A stretch of DNA of 64,000 nt. Origin: an uncultured Pseudomonas sp. (GTDB lineage: Bacteria; Pseudomonadota; Gammaproteobacteria; Pseudomonadales; Pseudomonadaceae). A model generated the notes under the pieces. The model did no database searches and was not told the origin of the DNA. It saw only the letters and a list, made by a program, of their open reading frames with translations. This document shows, in pieces, positions 1 through 12,062 of this stretch. Numbering within the stretch: the first letter of the stretch is position 1; every line of letters begins with the position of its first letter. The stretch lies in assembly GCF_946886105.1 (NCBI RefSeq), contig NZ_CAMPHV010000009.1, forward strand, positions 1 through 64,000, given 5' to 3'. The position numbers were made by a program, and so were the translations under genes.

Positions 1-112
1 GCAAGCCGCACGCTACTTCCTGACCTGGGAAGTGCCGAGCTGCCACCACGATCTGGCGCTGCTCGAAGCCCGCGACGACACCTGCCTGGCCATGCGGGAC
101 GCCTGGTTCTAA
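1..112 (+). CDS. C-terminal end of a probable acyl-CoA dehydrogenase (partial)
   Basis: An open frame enters from the left edge (first full codon at base 2) and stops at TAA 110-112, giving 36 residues that end in RDDTCLAMRDAWF. A RYF...P start and an aromatic WF end resemble the C-terminal tail of acyl-CoA dehydrogenases with the extra C-terminal domain. In P. aeruginosa the gene before cvrA is an acyl-CoA dehydrogenase (recalled synteny), which supports the call. The fragment is too short for a firm assignment. Confidence 0.5.
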   Translation, partial: QAARYFLTWEVPSCHHDLALLEARDDTCLAMRDAWF

Positions 113-412
113 GCGCTCAGGCTTGCCAGCCGCTGGGCCGCGATCGGCGGACAAGGCTTCGCCATGTCCGCCCTACCAACGCGCGTTTTGTAGCCCGGAT
201 GAAATTCGGGGGCGGTTTGTGCCGCTAGATCATTCCCCAGGTTTCATCCGGGCTACCAGGGTGCGCGCTGGCGGGTTACGCGGCGCTCAACCAGGCAATC
301 CTCTTTCCCGCCGCCAACCCAGCGGAGGTTTGCACAACATGTAAGCGCACGGGTTAGAATCGACGGCAGGCGCCATAGAGGGCGCCCTTTCGTTTCTGCG
401 CGGAGTACCTCC
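113..412. other. Non-coding gap before cvrA
   Basis: About 300 bases with no convincing gene. It contains a REP-like inverted pair (190-256) and a 6-bp GGCGCC hairpin at 369-386 followed by CTTT. TTGCAC (330-335) and TAGAAT (355-360) could form a weak promoter for the antiporter gene, but their 19-base spacing is long. Confidence 0.5.
190..256. repeat. REP-like inverted pair, GTAGCCCGGAT family
   Basis: GTAGCCCGGATGAAATTCGGG at the left faces TTTCATCCGGGCTAC at the right, separated by about 30 bases. The same arms recur in at least seven other intergenic sites of this window, the pattern expected of dispersed REP/REPIN elements in pseudomonads. Confidence 0.75.
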
Positions 413-2158
413 TTGGACGCCACCACCATCAATAACCTGTTTTTGATCGGTGCATTGCTGGTGGCCATGAGCATTCTGGTCAGCGCTTTCGGGTCGCGCT
501 TCGGCATTCCCATCCTGGTGATTTTTCTCGGCGTCGGCATGCTCGCCGGCACCGACGGCCCCGGCGGTATCGCCTTCGACAACTACCCTTTGGCCTATCT
601 GGTCGGCAACCTGGCGCTGGCGATCATTCTGCTCGACGGCGGCATGCGCACCCGGGTGTCGAGCTTCCGCGTGGCGCTCTGGCCGTCGCTGTCGCTCGCC
701 ACGGTCGGGGTGATGATCACTGCCGGGCTGACCGGTGTGGCGGCGGCCTGGTTGTTCGACCTGAGTTGGATGGAGGGGCTGTTGATCGGCGCCATCGTCG
801 GCTCCACCGACGCCGCCGCGGTGTTCAGCCTGCTCGGCGGGCGCGGCCTTAACGAACGGGTCAGCGCGACCCTGGAAATCGAATCCGGTAGCAACGACCC
901 CATGGCGGTGTTTCTCACCGTGACCCTGATCGCCCTGCTCGGCAACGGCCAGCACGGGTTGAGTTGGGAGCTGGTGCTGCAACTGCTGCTGCAGTTCGGC
1001 ATAGGCGCGATGTTCGGTCTCGGCGGCGGCTGGCTGCTGCTCAATCTGGTCAACCGCATGGAATTGGCCAACGGCCTTTATCCGCTGTTGGTGGTCAGTG
1101 GCGGCCTGATAATTTTCGCCGTCACCAACGCGGTCGGCGGCAGCGGCATCCTGGCCATTTACCTGTGCGGGCTGCTGCTGGGTTACCGGCCGATCCGCTC
1201 GCGCCACGGCATTTTGCATATGCTCGACGGCCTGGCCTGGCTGGCGCAGATCGGCATGTTCCTGGTGCTCGGCTTGCTGGTCACGCCCCACGAATTGCTG
1301 CCGATCGCCTTGCCGGCGCTGGGCCTGGCGCTGTGGATGATTCTGTTCGCCCGGCCGCTGTCGATCCTGATAGGCCTGCTGCCGTTTCACGCCTTCCATG
1401 ACCGCGAGCGGCTGTTTATCGCCTGGGTCGGTTTGCGCGGCGCGGTGCCGATCATTCTCGCGGTATTCCCGCTGATGGCCGGTTTGCCGAATGCCCAGCT
1501 GTTTTTCAATGTGGCGTTCTTTATCGTCCTGGTCTCGTTGCTGTTGCAGGGCACCAGCCTGCCCTGGGCCGCCAATTGGTTGCGCGTGACCATCCCGCCG
1601 GAGCCGGCGCCGGTGTCCCGCGCCGGCCTGGACGTACACCCGACCAGCCAGTGGGAGCTGTTCATCTACCGCCTCGGCGCCGAGAAGTGGTGCATCGGCG
1701 CCGCTCTGCGCGAACTGAAGATGCCCGAGGGCACGCGCATCGCCGCGCTGTTTCGCGGCAAGGAACTGCTCCACCCGTCCGGCAGCACCAAGCTGCAGGC
1801 CGGCGACCTGCTCTGCGTGGTCGGCCACGAACACGACCTGCCGGCCCTCGGCAAGCTGTTCAGCCAGGCGCCGAAACGCGGCCAGGATTTGCGCTTCTTC
1901 GGCGACTTCGTGCTCGAAGGCGATGCCGAACTCGCGGCCGTGGCGGCGCTCTATGGCCTGAAGCTCGACGGGGTCGACGGCCAGCAGCCGCTGGGGCGCT
2001 TTATCGCCCATGAAATCGGCGGCGAACCGGTGATCGGCGACCAGGTCGAATGGCAAGGCCTGACCTGGACGGTGGCGGCGATGGAAGGCCACAAAGTGCG
2101 CAAAGTCGGGGTCAAATTCCCGGAAGGCGCTAAGCCCGGCCCGGGTCTATTTCTTTAA
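413..2158 (+). CDS. cvrA: K+/H+ (cation/proton) antiporter, CPA1 family with TrkA-C and CorC-like domains
   Basis: Inner-membrane antiporter of 581 residues that exchanges K+ (or Na+) for protons, matching the length of Pseudomonas NhaP2/CvrA. Residues 1-390 form the hydrophobic exchanger domain with the conserved GSTDAA stretch (about 130) and the ESGSNDP motif (157-163) that carries the ion-binding Asn-Asp pair. Residues 415-480 look like an RCK_C (TrkA-C) regulatory domain and 493-575 like a CorC/HlyC domain, the three-part layout of this subfamily. The start is TTG at 413, chosen because GGAG (402-405) lies seven bases upstream; the next Met is inside the first membrane helix. It is transcribed in the same direction as mscK, about 100 bases away. 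Family and domain layout are clear; the transported ion is inferred. Confidence 0.93.
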   Translation: MDATTINNLFLIGALLVAMSILVSAFGSRFGIPILVIFLGVGMLAGTDGPGGIAFDNYPLAYLVGNLALAIILLDGGMRTRVSSFRVALWPSLSLATVGVMITAGLTGVAAAWLFDLSWMEGLLIGAIVGSTDAAAVFSLLGGRGLNERVSATLEIESGSNDPMAVFLTVTLIALLGNGQHGLSWELVLQLLLQFGIGAMFGLGGGWLLLNLVNRMELANGLYPLLVVSGGLIIFAVTNAVGGSGILAIYLCGLLLGYRPIRSRHGILHMLDGLAWLAQIGMFLVLGLLVTPHELLPIALPALGLALWMILFARPLSILIGLLPFHAFHDRERLFIAWVGLRGAVPIILAVFPLMAGLPNAQLFFNVAFFIVLVSLLLQGTSLPWAANWLRVTIPPEPAPVSRAGLDVHPTSQWELFIYRLGAEKWCIGAALRELKMPEGTRIAALFRGKELLHPSGSTKLQAGDLLCVVGHEHDLPALGKLFSQAPKRGQDLRFFGDFVLEGDAELAAVAALYGLKLDGVDGQQPLGRFIAHEIGGEPVIGDQVEWQGLTWTVAAMEGHKVRKVGVKFPEGAKPGPGLFL

Positions 2159-2254
2159 CAGCCTACGAGCCGGCGGTTAACCGCCGAGGGGCGCGCAACG
2201 GCCCCCGTCAGCCTGCTAAACTCGGCCTCTTTTCCAGTCGTACGATCATCCCCC

Positions 2255-5611
<3,357 letters not shown>

Positions 5612-5632
5612 GGTGCCTCGGCACGCCCGCGC

Positions 5633-5664
5633 AACCCCGGATTACGCCCAGGCTTATCCGGGTT
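5633..5664. repeat. REP-like inverted repeat
   Basis: AACCCCGGAT at the left pairs with ATCCGGGTT at the right around a 13-base loop, in the gap between mscK and selO. It is a shortened relative of the GTAGCCCGGAT family. Confidence 0.55.
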
Positions 5665-5693
5665 GTGGGGCGCGGCCTGGCGCAACGACCTGA

Positions 5694-7226
<1,533 letters not shown>

Positions 7227-7233
7227 GCACCTT

Positions 7234-7256
7234 CCCCGGATTTCATCCGGGGCTAC
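7234..7256. repeat. REP-like palindrome after selO
   Basis: CCCCGGAT-TTC-ATCCGGGG is a perfect 8-bp stem followed by CTAC, just after the selO stop. It could also help end selO transcription, but there is no T-run. Confidence 0.6.
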
Positions 7257-7288
7257 AACCTAGCCGGCTACCTCCGCACACCGTGCCA

Positions 7289-7325
7289 GTAGCCCGAATA
7301 AGCCTACGGCGCAATCCGGGAGCGG
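7289..7325. repeat. Degenerate REP-like copy
   Basis: GTAGCCCGAAT followed by CAATCCGGGAGCGG: a decayed copy of the same family between selO and the lipase gene. Confidence 0.5.
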
Positions 7326-7488
7326 TTTAGCGCCGGACACCTTCCCGTACCGCCCCCGCCCGGCACTTTCACCCATTCAGGTGAAATACACGGGGTTTTC
7401 TCCCGCCTAGAATCCACCACGCCATAACAGGGCCTGTAGTGGCGAAGGCCAGGCTCGTCTCCAACGGACCGATAGAGGGAAAACAACA

Positions 7489-8421
7489 ATGAAAAAAATC
7501 CTATTCGCCGCCATCAGCAGCCTGCTGATGAGCATTTCCTTGGCCTGCCAGGCCGCTTACACGGCGAATCCGGTGGTACTGGTCCCGGGTATTTTCGCCT
7601 TCGACAATATCGCCATGGTCGATTACTGGTACCAGATCCCCGCCAAGCTGCAAGCCCAGGGCACCGAGGTCTACATCCCGAAAATCAATGCCTTCGACAG
7701 TTCGGTGCAACGCGGCAACCAACTGATCGCCCAACTTGACAGCTACAAGGCCGCCTCCAACGGGCGGATCAAGAAGTTCAACCTGATCGCCCACAGCCAG
7801 GGCGGCATGACCTCGCGCTATGTGATGAACGTGCGCCCCGATCTGGTCGCCTCGGTGACCACCATGGCCACGCCGCACACCGGCTCGCCGTTGGCCGACG
7901 TCGTCACCAACGTCGCCCCGCCGGGCAGCCTGTTGGGGGTCACCTTCGAAGTGTTCGCCAACACCGTGGGTAACCTGGTGAATATCCTGTCGAACAACTC
8001 GGCGAGCCAGTCGGACATTTACGCCATGCTCGGCGAGTTCAACAAAAACGGCGCGGCCGCGTTCAACGCGCAGTTCCCGGCGGGTCTGCCAACCACCAGT
8101 TGCGGCGTCGGACCGAACAGCGTGTCTATCGCCGGCAAGAACATCCGCCTGTATTCCTGGAGCGGCAAGTCGCCGTTAACCAATATCTTCGACCCCTCCG
8201 ACGCGCTGTTCGCCATCACCAGCCTGTCCTTCCTGGGCAAGGGCAACGACGGCGTGACCGGCGTCTGCGCCAGCCATTTCGGCCAGGTGATCCAGGACAG
8301 CTACCGGATGAACCACCTGGATATCACCAACCAGGTGTTCGGCGTGGTTTCCTGGCTGGAGACCAACCCGAAAACCGTAATGCGCAACCACACCACTCGC
8401 CTCAAGCAAGCCGGTTTGTAA
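7489..8421 (+). CDS. lipA: Secreted triacylglycerol lipase (subfamily I.1, LipA)
   Basis: Extracellular lipase of 310 residues that hydrolyses long-chain triglycerides. A signal peptide (MKKILFAAISS...ACQA, cleavage near residue 23) suggests Sec export followed by type II secretion. The oxyanion/nucleophile region has VLVPGIF (30-36) and AHSQGG with S103; the triad is completed by D254 (GNDGVTG) and H276 (MNHLD). C205 and C260 match the conserved disulfide. Length and spacing agree with P. aeruginosa LipA (precursor S108, D255, H277). ATG 7489 has AGAGGGA eight bases upstream. Its foldase gene follows 48 bases downstream. In PAO1 this pair lies elsewhere (recalled), so its position beside selO is an accessory placement. 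Confidence 0.95.
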   Translation: MKKILFAAISSLLMSISLACQAAYTANPVVLVPGIFAFDNIAMVDYWYQIPAKLQAQGTEVYIPKINAFDSSVQRGNQLIAQLDSYKAASNGRIKKFNLIAHSQGGMTSRYVMNVRPDLVASVTTMATPHTGSPLADVVTNVAPPGSLLGVTFEVFANTVGNLVNILSNNSASQSDIYAMLGEFNKNGAAAFNAQFPAGLPTTSCGVGPNSVSIAGKNIRLYSWSGKSPLTNIFDPSDALFAITSLSFLGKGNDGVTGVCASHFGQVIQDSYRMNHLDITNQVFGVVSWLETNPKTVMRNHTTRLKQAGL

Positions 8422-8469
8422 GCAGCCCGCTTCACCCGGCAGCGGGTGGAGCGGCTCGAGGAGAACGGT

Positions 8470-9507
8470 ATGCGCACCCGCCAGATTTTCCTGCTCAGCG
8501 CCATCTGCCTGGCCGTCGGCATCACCACCGCCGGCCTGCTGGTAAGCCGCGAGCAGAGCACCCCGACACCCGGCGCCAGTGCACTTGGCGAGCACCGCCA
8601 AGCCGACCCGGTCGCGGCCCGGCACACCAACCAGACCCTGCAAACCACGGCCATCGAGGCCTTGCCCAAATTACCGGCGTTGCCACGCTCATTGCAGGGC
8701 AGCGACCATGATGTGCGCCTGCACACCGATGCCGACGGCAACCTGCTGATCGAGGCGGATATCCTTCATCTGTTCGAGTTCTATCTCTCGGCGCTGGTCG
8801 AAGAGCCCCTGGAACTCTGTCTGACACGGATCAGCCTGGCGCTCGCCGAACAACTGCAAGGCGCTGCCCTCGACCAGGCCCGCGACCTGCTCAAGCGCTA
8901 TCTCGATTTCAAGATCGCCCTGGTCGAATTGCATGCCCTGCCCGGCGCCGTCGATGCCAGCGGCGCCTACGCCCTGGACGCCATCGAACTGCGTCAGCAG
9001 CGGCTGCGGGACTTGCGCCTGCAGCACTTCAGCGCCCATGAAGCCCAGGTGTTTTTCCAGGAAGAGGACAGCTACGACGACTATATGCTGCAGCGTTTGA
9101 AACTGGCCCAGGACCAGAGCCTGGATCCCGCCGAGCGCCAGCAGGCTCTTGAACGGTTGGAGCAGCAACTGCCCGAGGCCATGCGCCAGGCGCGCCAGCA
9201 AGCCACCCAGCAAACCCAGCTATACGAGCTGACCGAACAAATGAAACAGGACGGCGCCAGCGCCGAAGCCCTGTTCCAGGCCAGGGCCGAAGTTCTGGGC
9301 GATGAAGCCGCCACCGCGCTGGCCGAGCTGGATCAGCGCCAAGCCCAGTGGAACAGCCGCCTGGCCAGCTACGAGGAGGAACGCGAGGCCATCCGCCAAT
9401 CGGGCCTGAGCACCCAGGATCAGCAAGCGGCGGTCGCAAGCCTGATCGAGCGGCGCTTCGAACCCGAGGAGCGTCTGCAGGTACAGGCCATGGAGCTCTA
9501 TCAGTAG
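8470..9507 (+). CDS. lifO: Lipase-specific foldase (Lif, lipase chaperone)
   Basis: Periplasmic steric chaperone of 345 residues, anchored by one N-terminal membrane helix (about 5-25), that folds the lipase before secretion. An Ala/Pro variable linker (27-70) precedes a highly helical, Gln/Glu/Ala-rich body. The start is ATG 8470, preceded by GAGGAG (8458-8463). The family signature RxxFDY(F/C)L(S/T)A appears here as LHLFEFYLSA (99-108): the leading Arg is Leu, Asp is Glu, and the two aromatics are exchanged. It is paired with the lipase gene 48 bases upstream. The stop at 9505-9507 directly abuts the stop of the convergent racemase gene, with no terminator hairpin visible. Confidence 0.92.
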   Translation: MRTRQIFLLSAICLAVGITTAGLLVSREQSTPTPGASALGEHRQADPVAARHTNQTLQTTAIEALPKLPALPRSLQGSDHDVRLHTDADGNLLIEADILHLFEFYLSALVEEPLELCLTRISLALAEQLQGAALDQARDLLKRYLDFKIALVELHALPGAVDASGAYALDAIELRQQRLRDLRLQHFSAHEAQVFFQEEDSYDDYMLQRLKLAQDQSLDPAERQQALERLEQQLPEAMRQARQQATQQTQLYELTEQMKQDGASAEALFQARAEVLGDEAATALAELDQRQAQWNSRLASYEEEREAIRQSGLSTQDQQAAVASLIERRFEPEERLQVQAMELYQ

Positions 9508-10206
9508 CTATCGACCGTCGAGCATCCAGGCCAAGCCCTGGTCCACATGCAGTTCGCAGCTGTCGAGCAATGGCAGCGGCGACGATGCGTTCTCCACCAG
9601 CAAGCCTATTTCGGTACAGCCGAGAATCGCTGCCTCGGCGCCACGCCGGCGTAGCGCCTCGATGCATTCCAAGTAGAACGCGCGGGCGCTGGGCTGGAAG
9701 CGGCCCAGGCACAACTCGGCGAAAATCACCCGGTCTATCTCGGCCATCTGCGCAGGCTCGGGGATGATCACCTCGATGTCGAAGCGCTCGGCCAGACGCT
9801 GGCGGTAGAAGTCCTCCTGCATGGTGAAACGCGTACCGAGCAACGCCGCGCGCTTGACGCCCTGCCGTTGCAGGGCCTGGCCGACCGCATCGCCGATATG
9901 CAGCAAAGGGATCTGCAGCGCCGCCTCGATGGCCGGTGCCACCTTGTGCATGGTGTTGGTCGCCAGCAGCAGCGCCGTCGCACCGGCGCCCTGCAAACCC
10001 TGCGCGGCCAGGGCCAGGCGCTGGCCGGCGGTATCCCAGTCGCCGAGTCGCTGCAGCTCGGCGATCTCGGCGAAATCCACCGAATGCAGCAACAAGGGCG
10101 CCGAATGCAAACCGCCCAAGCGCTCGCGCACGCCCTGGTTGAGCAGGCGGTAGTAGCTCGCGGTGGACTCCCAACTCATGCCGCCGAGAATGCCTAATTG
10201 ACGCAT
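9508..10206 (-). CDS. Aspartate/glutamate racemase, YgeA type
   Basis: Cofactor-independent amino-acid racemase of 232 residues. The usual first catalytic cysteine is replaced by threonine: LLATNTMH places T83, while the second site ILGCTEI places C197. These residue numbers are the same, from memory, as the Thr83/Cys197 pair of E. coli YgeA, an L-Asp/Glu-specific racemase. I chose the ATG at 10206 because GGAG lies nine bases upstream; the ATG three codons earlier touches that ribosome site directly. It is convergent with the foldase gene and divergent from the TauE gene. The exact substrate is inferred. Confidence 0.88.
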   Translation of the reverse strand: MRQLGILGGMSWESTASYYRLLNQGVRERLGGLHSAPLLLHSVDFAEIAELQRLGDWDTAGQRLALAAQGLQGAGATALLLATNTMHKVAPAIEAALQIPLLHIGDAVGQALQRQGVKRAALLGTRFTMQEDFYRQRLAERFDIEVIIPEPAQMAEIDRVIFAELCLGRFQPSARAFYLECIEALRRRGAEAAILGCTEIGLLVENASSPLPLLDSCELHVDQGLAWMLDGR

Positions 10207-10332
10207 AACGCCCATCTCCAGCTAAAGATCCCAGCCTAGCCAGACCGATGCCTGGCGCACAGCCACAGTGTGCGTCAGAACCTGCGGTACAGCCCAACCG
10301 CATAAAAACAAAAAAGAATATTAATAACTAAA

Positions 10333-10369
10333 AACATTCTTAGACGATCTAAGAAGGATTGCATATCTT
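10333..10369 (+). promoter_or_regulatory. Promoter with CTTAGA-N3-TCTAAG palindrome upstream of the TauE-family gene
   Basis: AACATTCTTAGAC overlaps a perfect palindrome CTTAGA-CGA-TCTAAG (10339-10353). TATCTT follows ten bases after the palindrome (10364-10369), making TTAGAC-N18-TATCTT a plausible sigma70 promoter. An A/T-rich tract (10300-10337) lies upstream. The same arrangement occurs at 11969-12005, which is the main evidence that it is functional. Confidence 0.6.
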
Positions 10370-10423
10370 GCCGCTAACACCACTTCAGACCGACCTTCCA
10401 CTCACTGCCAGGCCCGCTATCGT

Positions 10424-11404
10424 ATGAAAATTCGCGACCTCGATTTCGCCCCCAGCACGCTTAATGGTCAGCATGCAGCCCTGGGTTTGCCTCCTGTGGA
10501 AAACATCGTCAGCCATCCGGGCGACCACCCGGTTTTGCGCTCCGCCATATGGCTCGCAGCGCTGACATTGGCCGGCCTGCTCCTGTTTTTCACCTGGCGC
10601 CTGTTCTTTGGCGACAACGGTGGCCACAGCGGCCTGCAGATCATCGAAACCACGTTGCACAGCCCCACCTTCTGGAGCGCAGTGGCGGTCGGCTTCTTCG
10701 CCCAGGTTATCGATGGCGCCCTGGGCATGGCTTACGGCATCACCGCCACCACCTTCCTGCTCAGCGCCGGGGCCTCGCCAGCAGCAGCCAGTGCCAGCGT
10801 GCATATCGCCGAGGTGTTTACCACCGGTCTATCGGGCATCTCTCACGCCAAGCTGGGCAACGTCGACAGATCGCTGTTCCTGCGGTTGCTGCTGCCGGGC
10901 ATCCTTGGTGCGATCCTCGGCGCGGTGCTGATCACCAGTTTCGATGGCAAAGCGATGAAACCCTTTATCTCCGCCTACCTGCTGCTGATGGGCCTGTACA
11001 TCCTGCACAAGGCTTATCGCCATGTGCAGCAGCAGCGCCGCGAACCGAAGCATGTGGCCAAGCTCGCGCTGTTCGGCGGTTTCGTCGATGCGGCTGGCGG
11101 TGGGGGCTGGGGCCCGGTGGTCACCAGCAGCCTGCTCGGCTCCGGTAGCGACCCTCGCACCACCATCGGCTCGGTAAATTTCGCCGAGTTCTTCCTGACC
11201 ATCGCAGGCGCCGCTTCCTTTATTTTCCTGGCGGGTGAGCCGAGCACCTGGTTGATGGTGGCAGGCCTGGTCTTCGGCGGCCTGTTCGCCGCTCCATTCG
11301 CCGCCCTGCTGTGCAAGAAGCTGTCGGCGCGCACCCTGCTGACCGTTGTCGGTTGCCTGATCGTGCTGATCAGCGCCTATAACATCTATACGGCCCTGGT
11401 CTGA
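10424..11404 (+). CDS. TauE/SafE-family membrane exporter (probable sulfite/organosulfur transporter)
   Basis: Integral membrane protein of 326 residues in the TauE/SafE family, whose members export sulfite, sulfoacetate or related anions. A soluble 40-residue N-terminal extension precedes about eight hydrophobic segments. The duplicated Gly/Ala-rich repeats start at VGFFAQVIDGALGMAYG and FGGFVDAAGGGGWGP, the usual inner symmetry of the family. It corresponds by synteny to PA5024. Sulfur-related control is suggested by a palindromic promoter shared with the SLC13 permease gene. The substrate is not determinable from sequence. Confidence 0.85.
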   Translation: MKIRDLDFAPSTLNGQHAALGLPPVENIVSHPGDHPVLRSAIWLAALTLAGLLLFFTWRLFFGDNGGHSGLQIIETTLHSPTFWSAVAVGFFAQVIDGALGMAYGITATTFLLSAGASPAAASASVHIAEVFTTGLSGISHAKLGNVDRSLFLRLLLPGILGAILGAVLITSFDGKAMKPFISAYLLLMGLYILHKAYRHVQQQRREPKHVAKLALFGGFVDAAGGGGWGPVVTSSLLGSGSDPRTTIGSVNFAEFFLTIAGAASFIFLAGEPSTWLMVAGLVFGGLFAAPFAALLCKKLSARTLLTVVGCLIVLISAYNIYTALV

Positions 11405-11415
11405 CAGGACGCTGG

Positions 11416-11826
11416 CTACCTGACCGGTGAATTTGCCCCGGTCGCATGACAGATCGCATGCAGATTCATGGTGAGCAAGGCACCTCGCTTCGGTAGATCG
11501 GCGACGCAGATCACCGTGCGCGCGGGCAAGTGGCCGGCGAACGCTTCGGCGTAGGCCCTGTTCATCGCCTCGAAATCCTCGACGTGCTTGAGGAAAACCT
11601 GCACGTGCAGGACGTCCGTCATGGACGCACCGACCATGGCGAGCATCGCTCGCAGGTTCTCGAGGATTTGCCGGGACTGCGCGTAGGCATCGGCACCCGC
11701 CATGCGCCCGGCTCCATCCACCCCGGGGGTCGCGGAGAGGTAAATGAACGGGCCGCTCTTGGCGATATGACTGTAGGGGCCTATGGGTTCGAACAGCTCG
11801 GGCGGGGTGTAGGTTTCGACGCTCAT
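11416..11826 (-). CDS. Rid (YjgF/YER057c/UK114) family protein
   Basis: Small trimeric-fold protein of 136 residues; canonical RidA hydrolyses reactive enamines and imines released by PLP enzymes. The IGPYS segment carries the conserved Tyr, and PARTVICVADLP carries the conserved Arg that binds the substrate carboxylate. The segment after the LP motif reads LLTMNLHAIC where RidA has LEIEAIA, so the catalytic Glu (E120 in E. coli RidA) is absent. It therefore belongs to a non-RidA subgroup and may not share the deaminase activity. ATG 11826 begins MSVETYTPPE; upstream residues in the same frame look non-coding. It is convergent with the TauE gene. Confidence 0.8.
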   Translation of the reverse strand: MSVETYTPPELFEPIGPYSHIAKSGPFIYLSATPGVDGAGRMAGADAYAQSRQILENLRAMLAMVGASMTDVLHVQVFLKHVEDFEAMNRAYAEAFAGHLPARTVICVADLPKRGALLTMNLHAICHATGANSPVR

Positions 11827-11968
11827 AAGAAATCCATGTGGGTGAAGACGAGGGCATTCTTGCGCTTGGAGCCTAGCGCGACAGGCCGCCGGCACACAGA
11901 CACAGTGCGCCGCCAGGACGGCGGTACAGCCTTATCCATTAAATCGAAAAGACATATAAACCTTCTCA

Positions 11969-12005
11969 AACATTCTTAGACTCTCTAAGCCGCAAGCCTT
12001 ATCTT
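11969..12005 (+). promoter_or_regulatory. Promoter with CTTAGA-N3-TCTAAG palindrome upstream of the SLC13 permease
   Basis: AACATTCTTAGAC with the palindrome CTTAGA-CTC-TCTAAG (11975-11989), then ten bases, then TATCTT (12000-12005). Motif, spacing and A/T-rich upstream tract match the promoter at 10333-10369. Confidence 0.6.
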
Positions 12006-12062
12006 CACGCCTCGCACGGCTAGACGGCTGCGCGTCGTTACCGCCTGGGAGTTTCGCCTTAT

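Noticed and set aside
287..2092. 601-residue open frame antisense to the antiporter gene
   Set aside because: Gln/His/Arg-rich, no recognisable domain, and exactly mirrors a well-conserved gene; a high-GC codon-bias shadow.
7371..7488. Sigma54-type promoter for the lipase gene
   Set aside because: I looked for TGGC-N8-TTGC as known for P. aeruginosa lipA and found no acceptable match.
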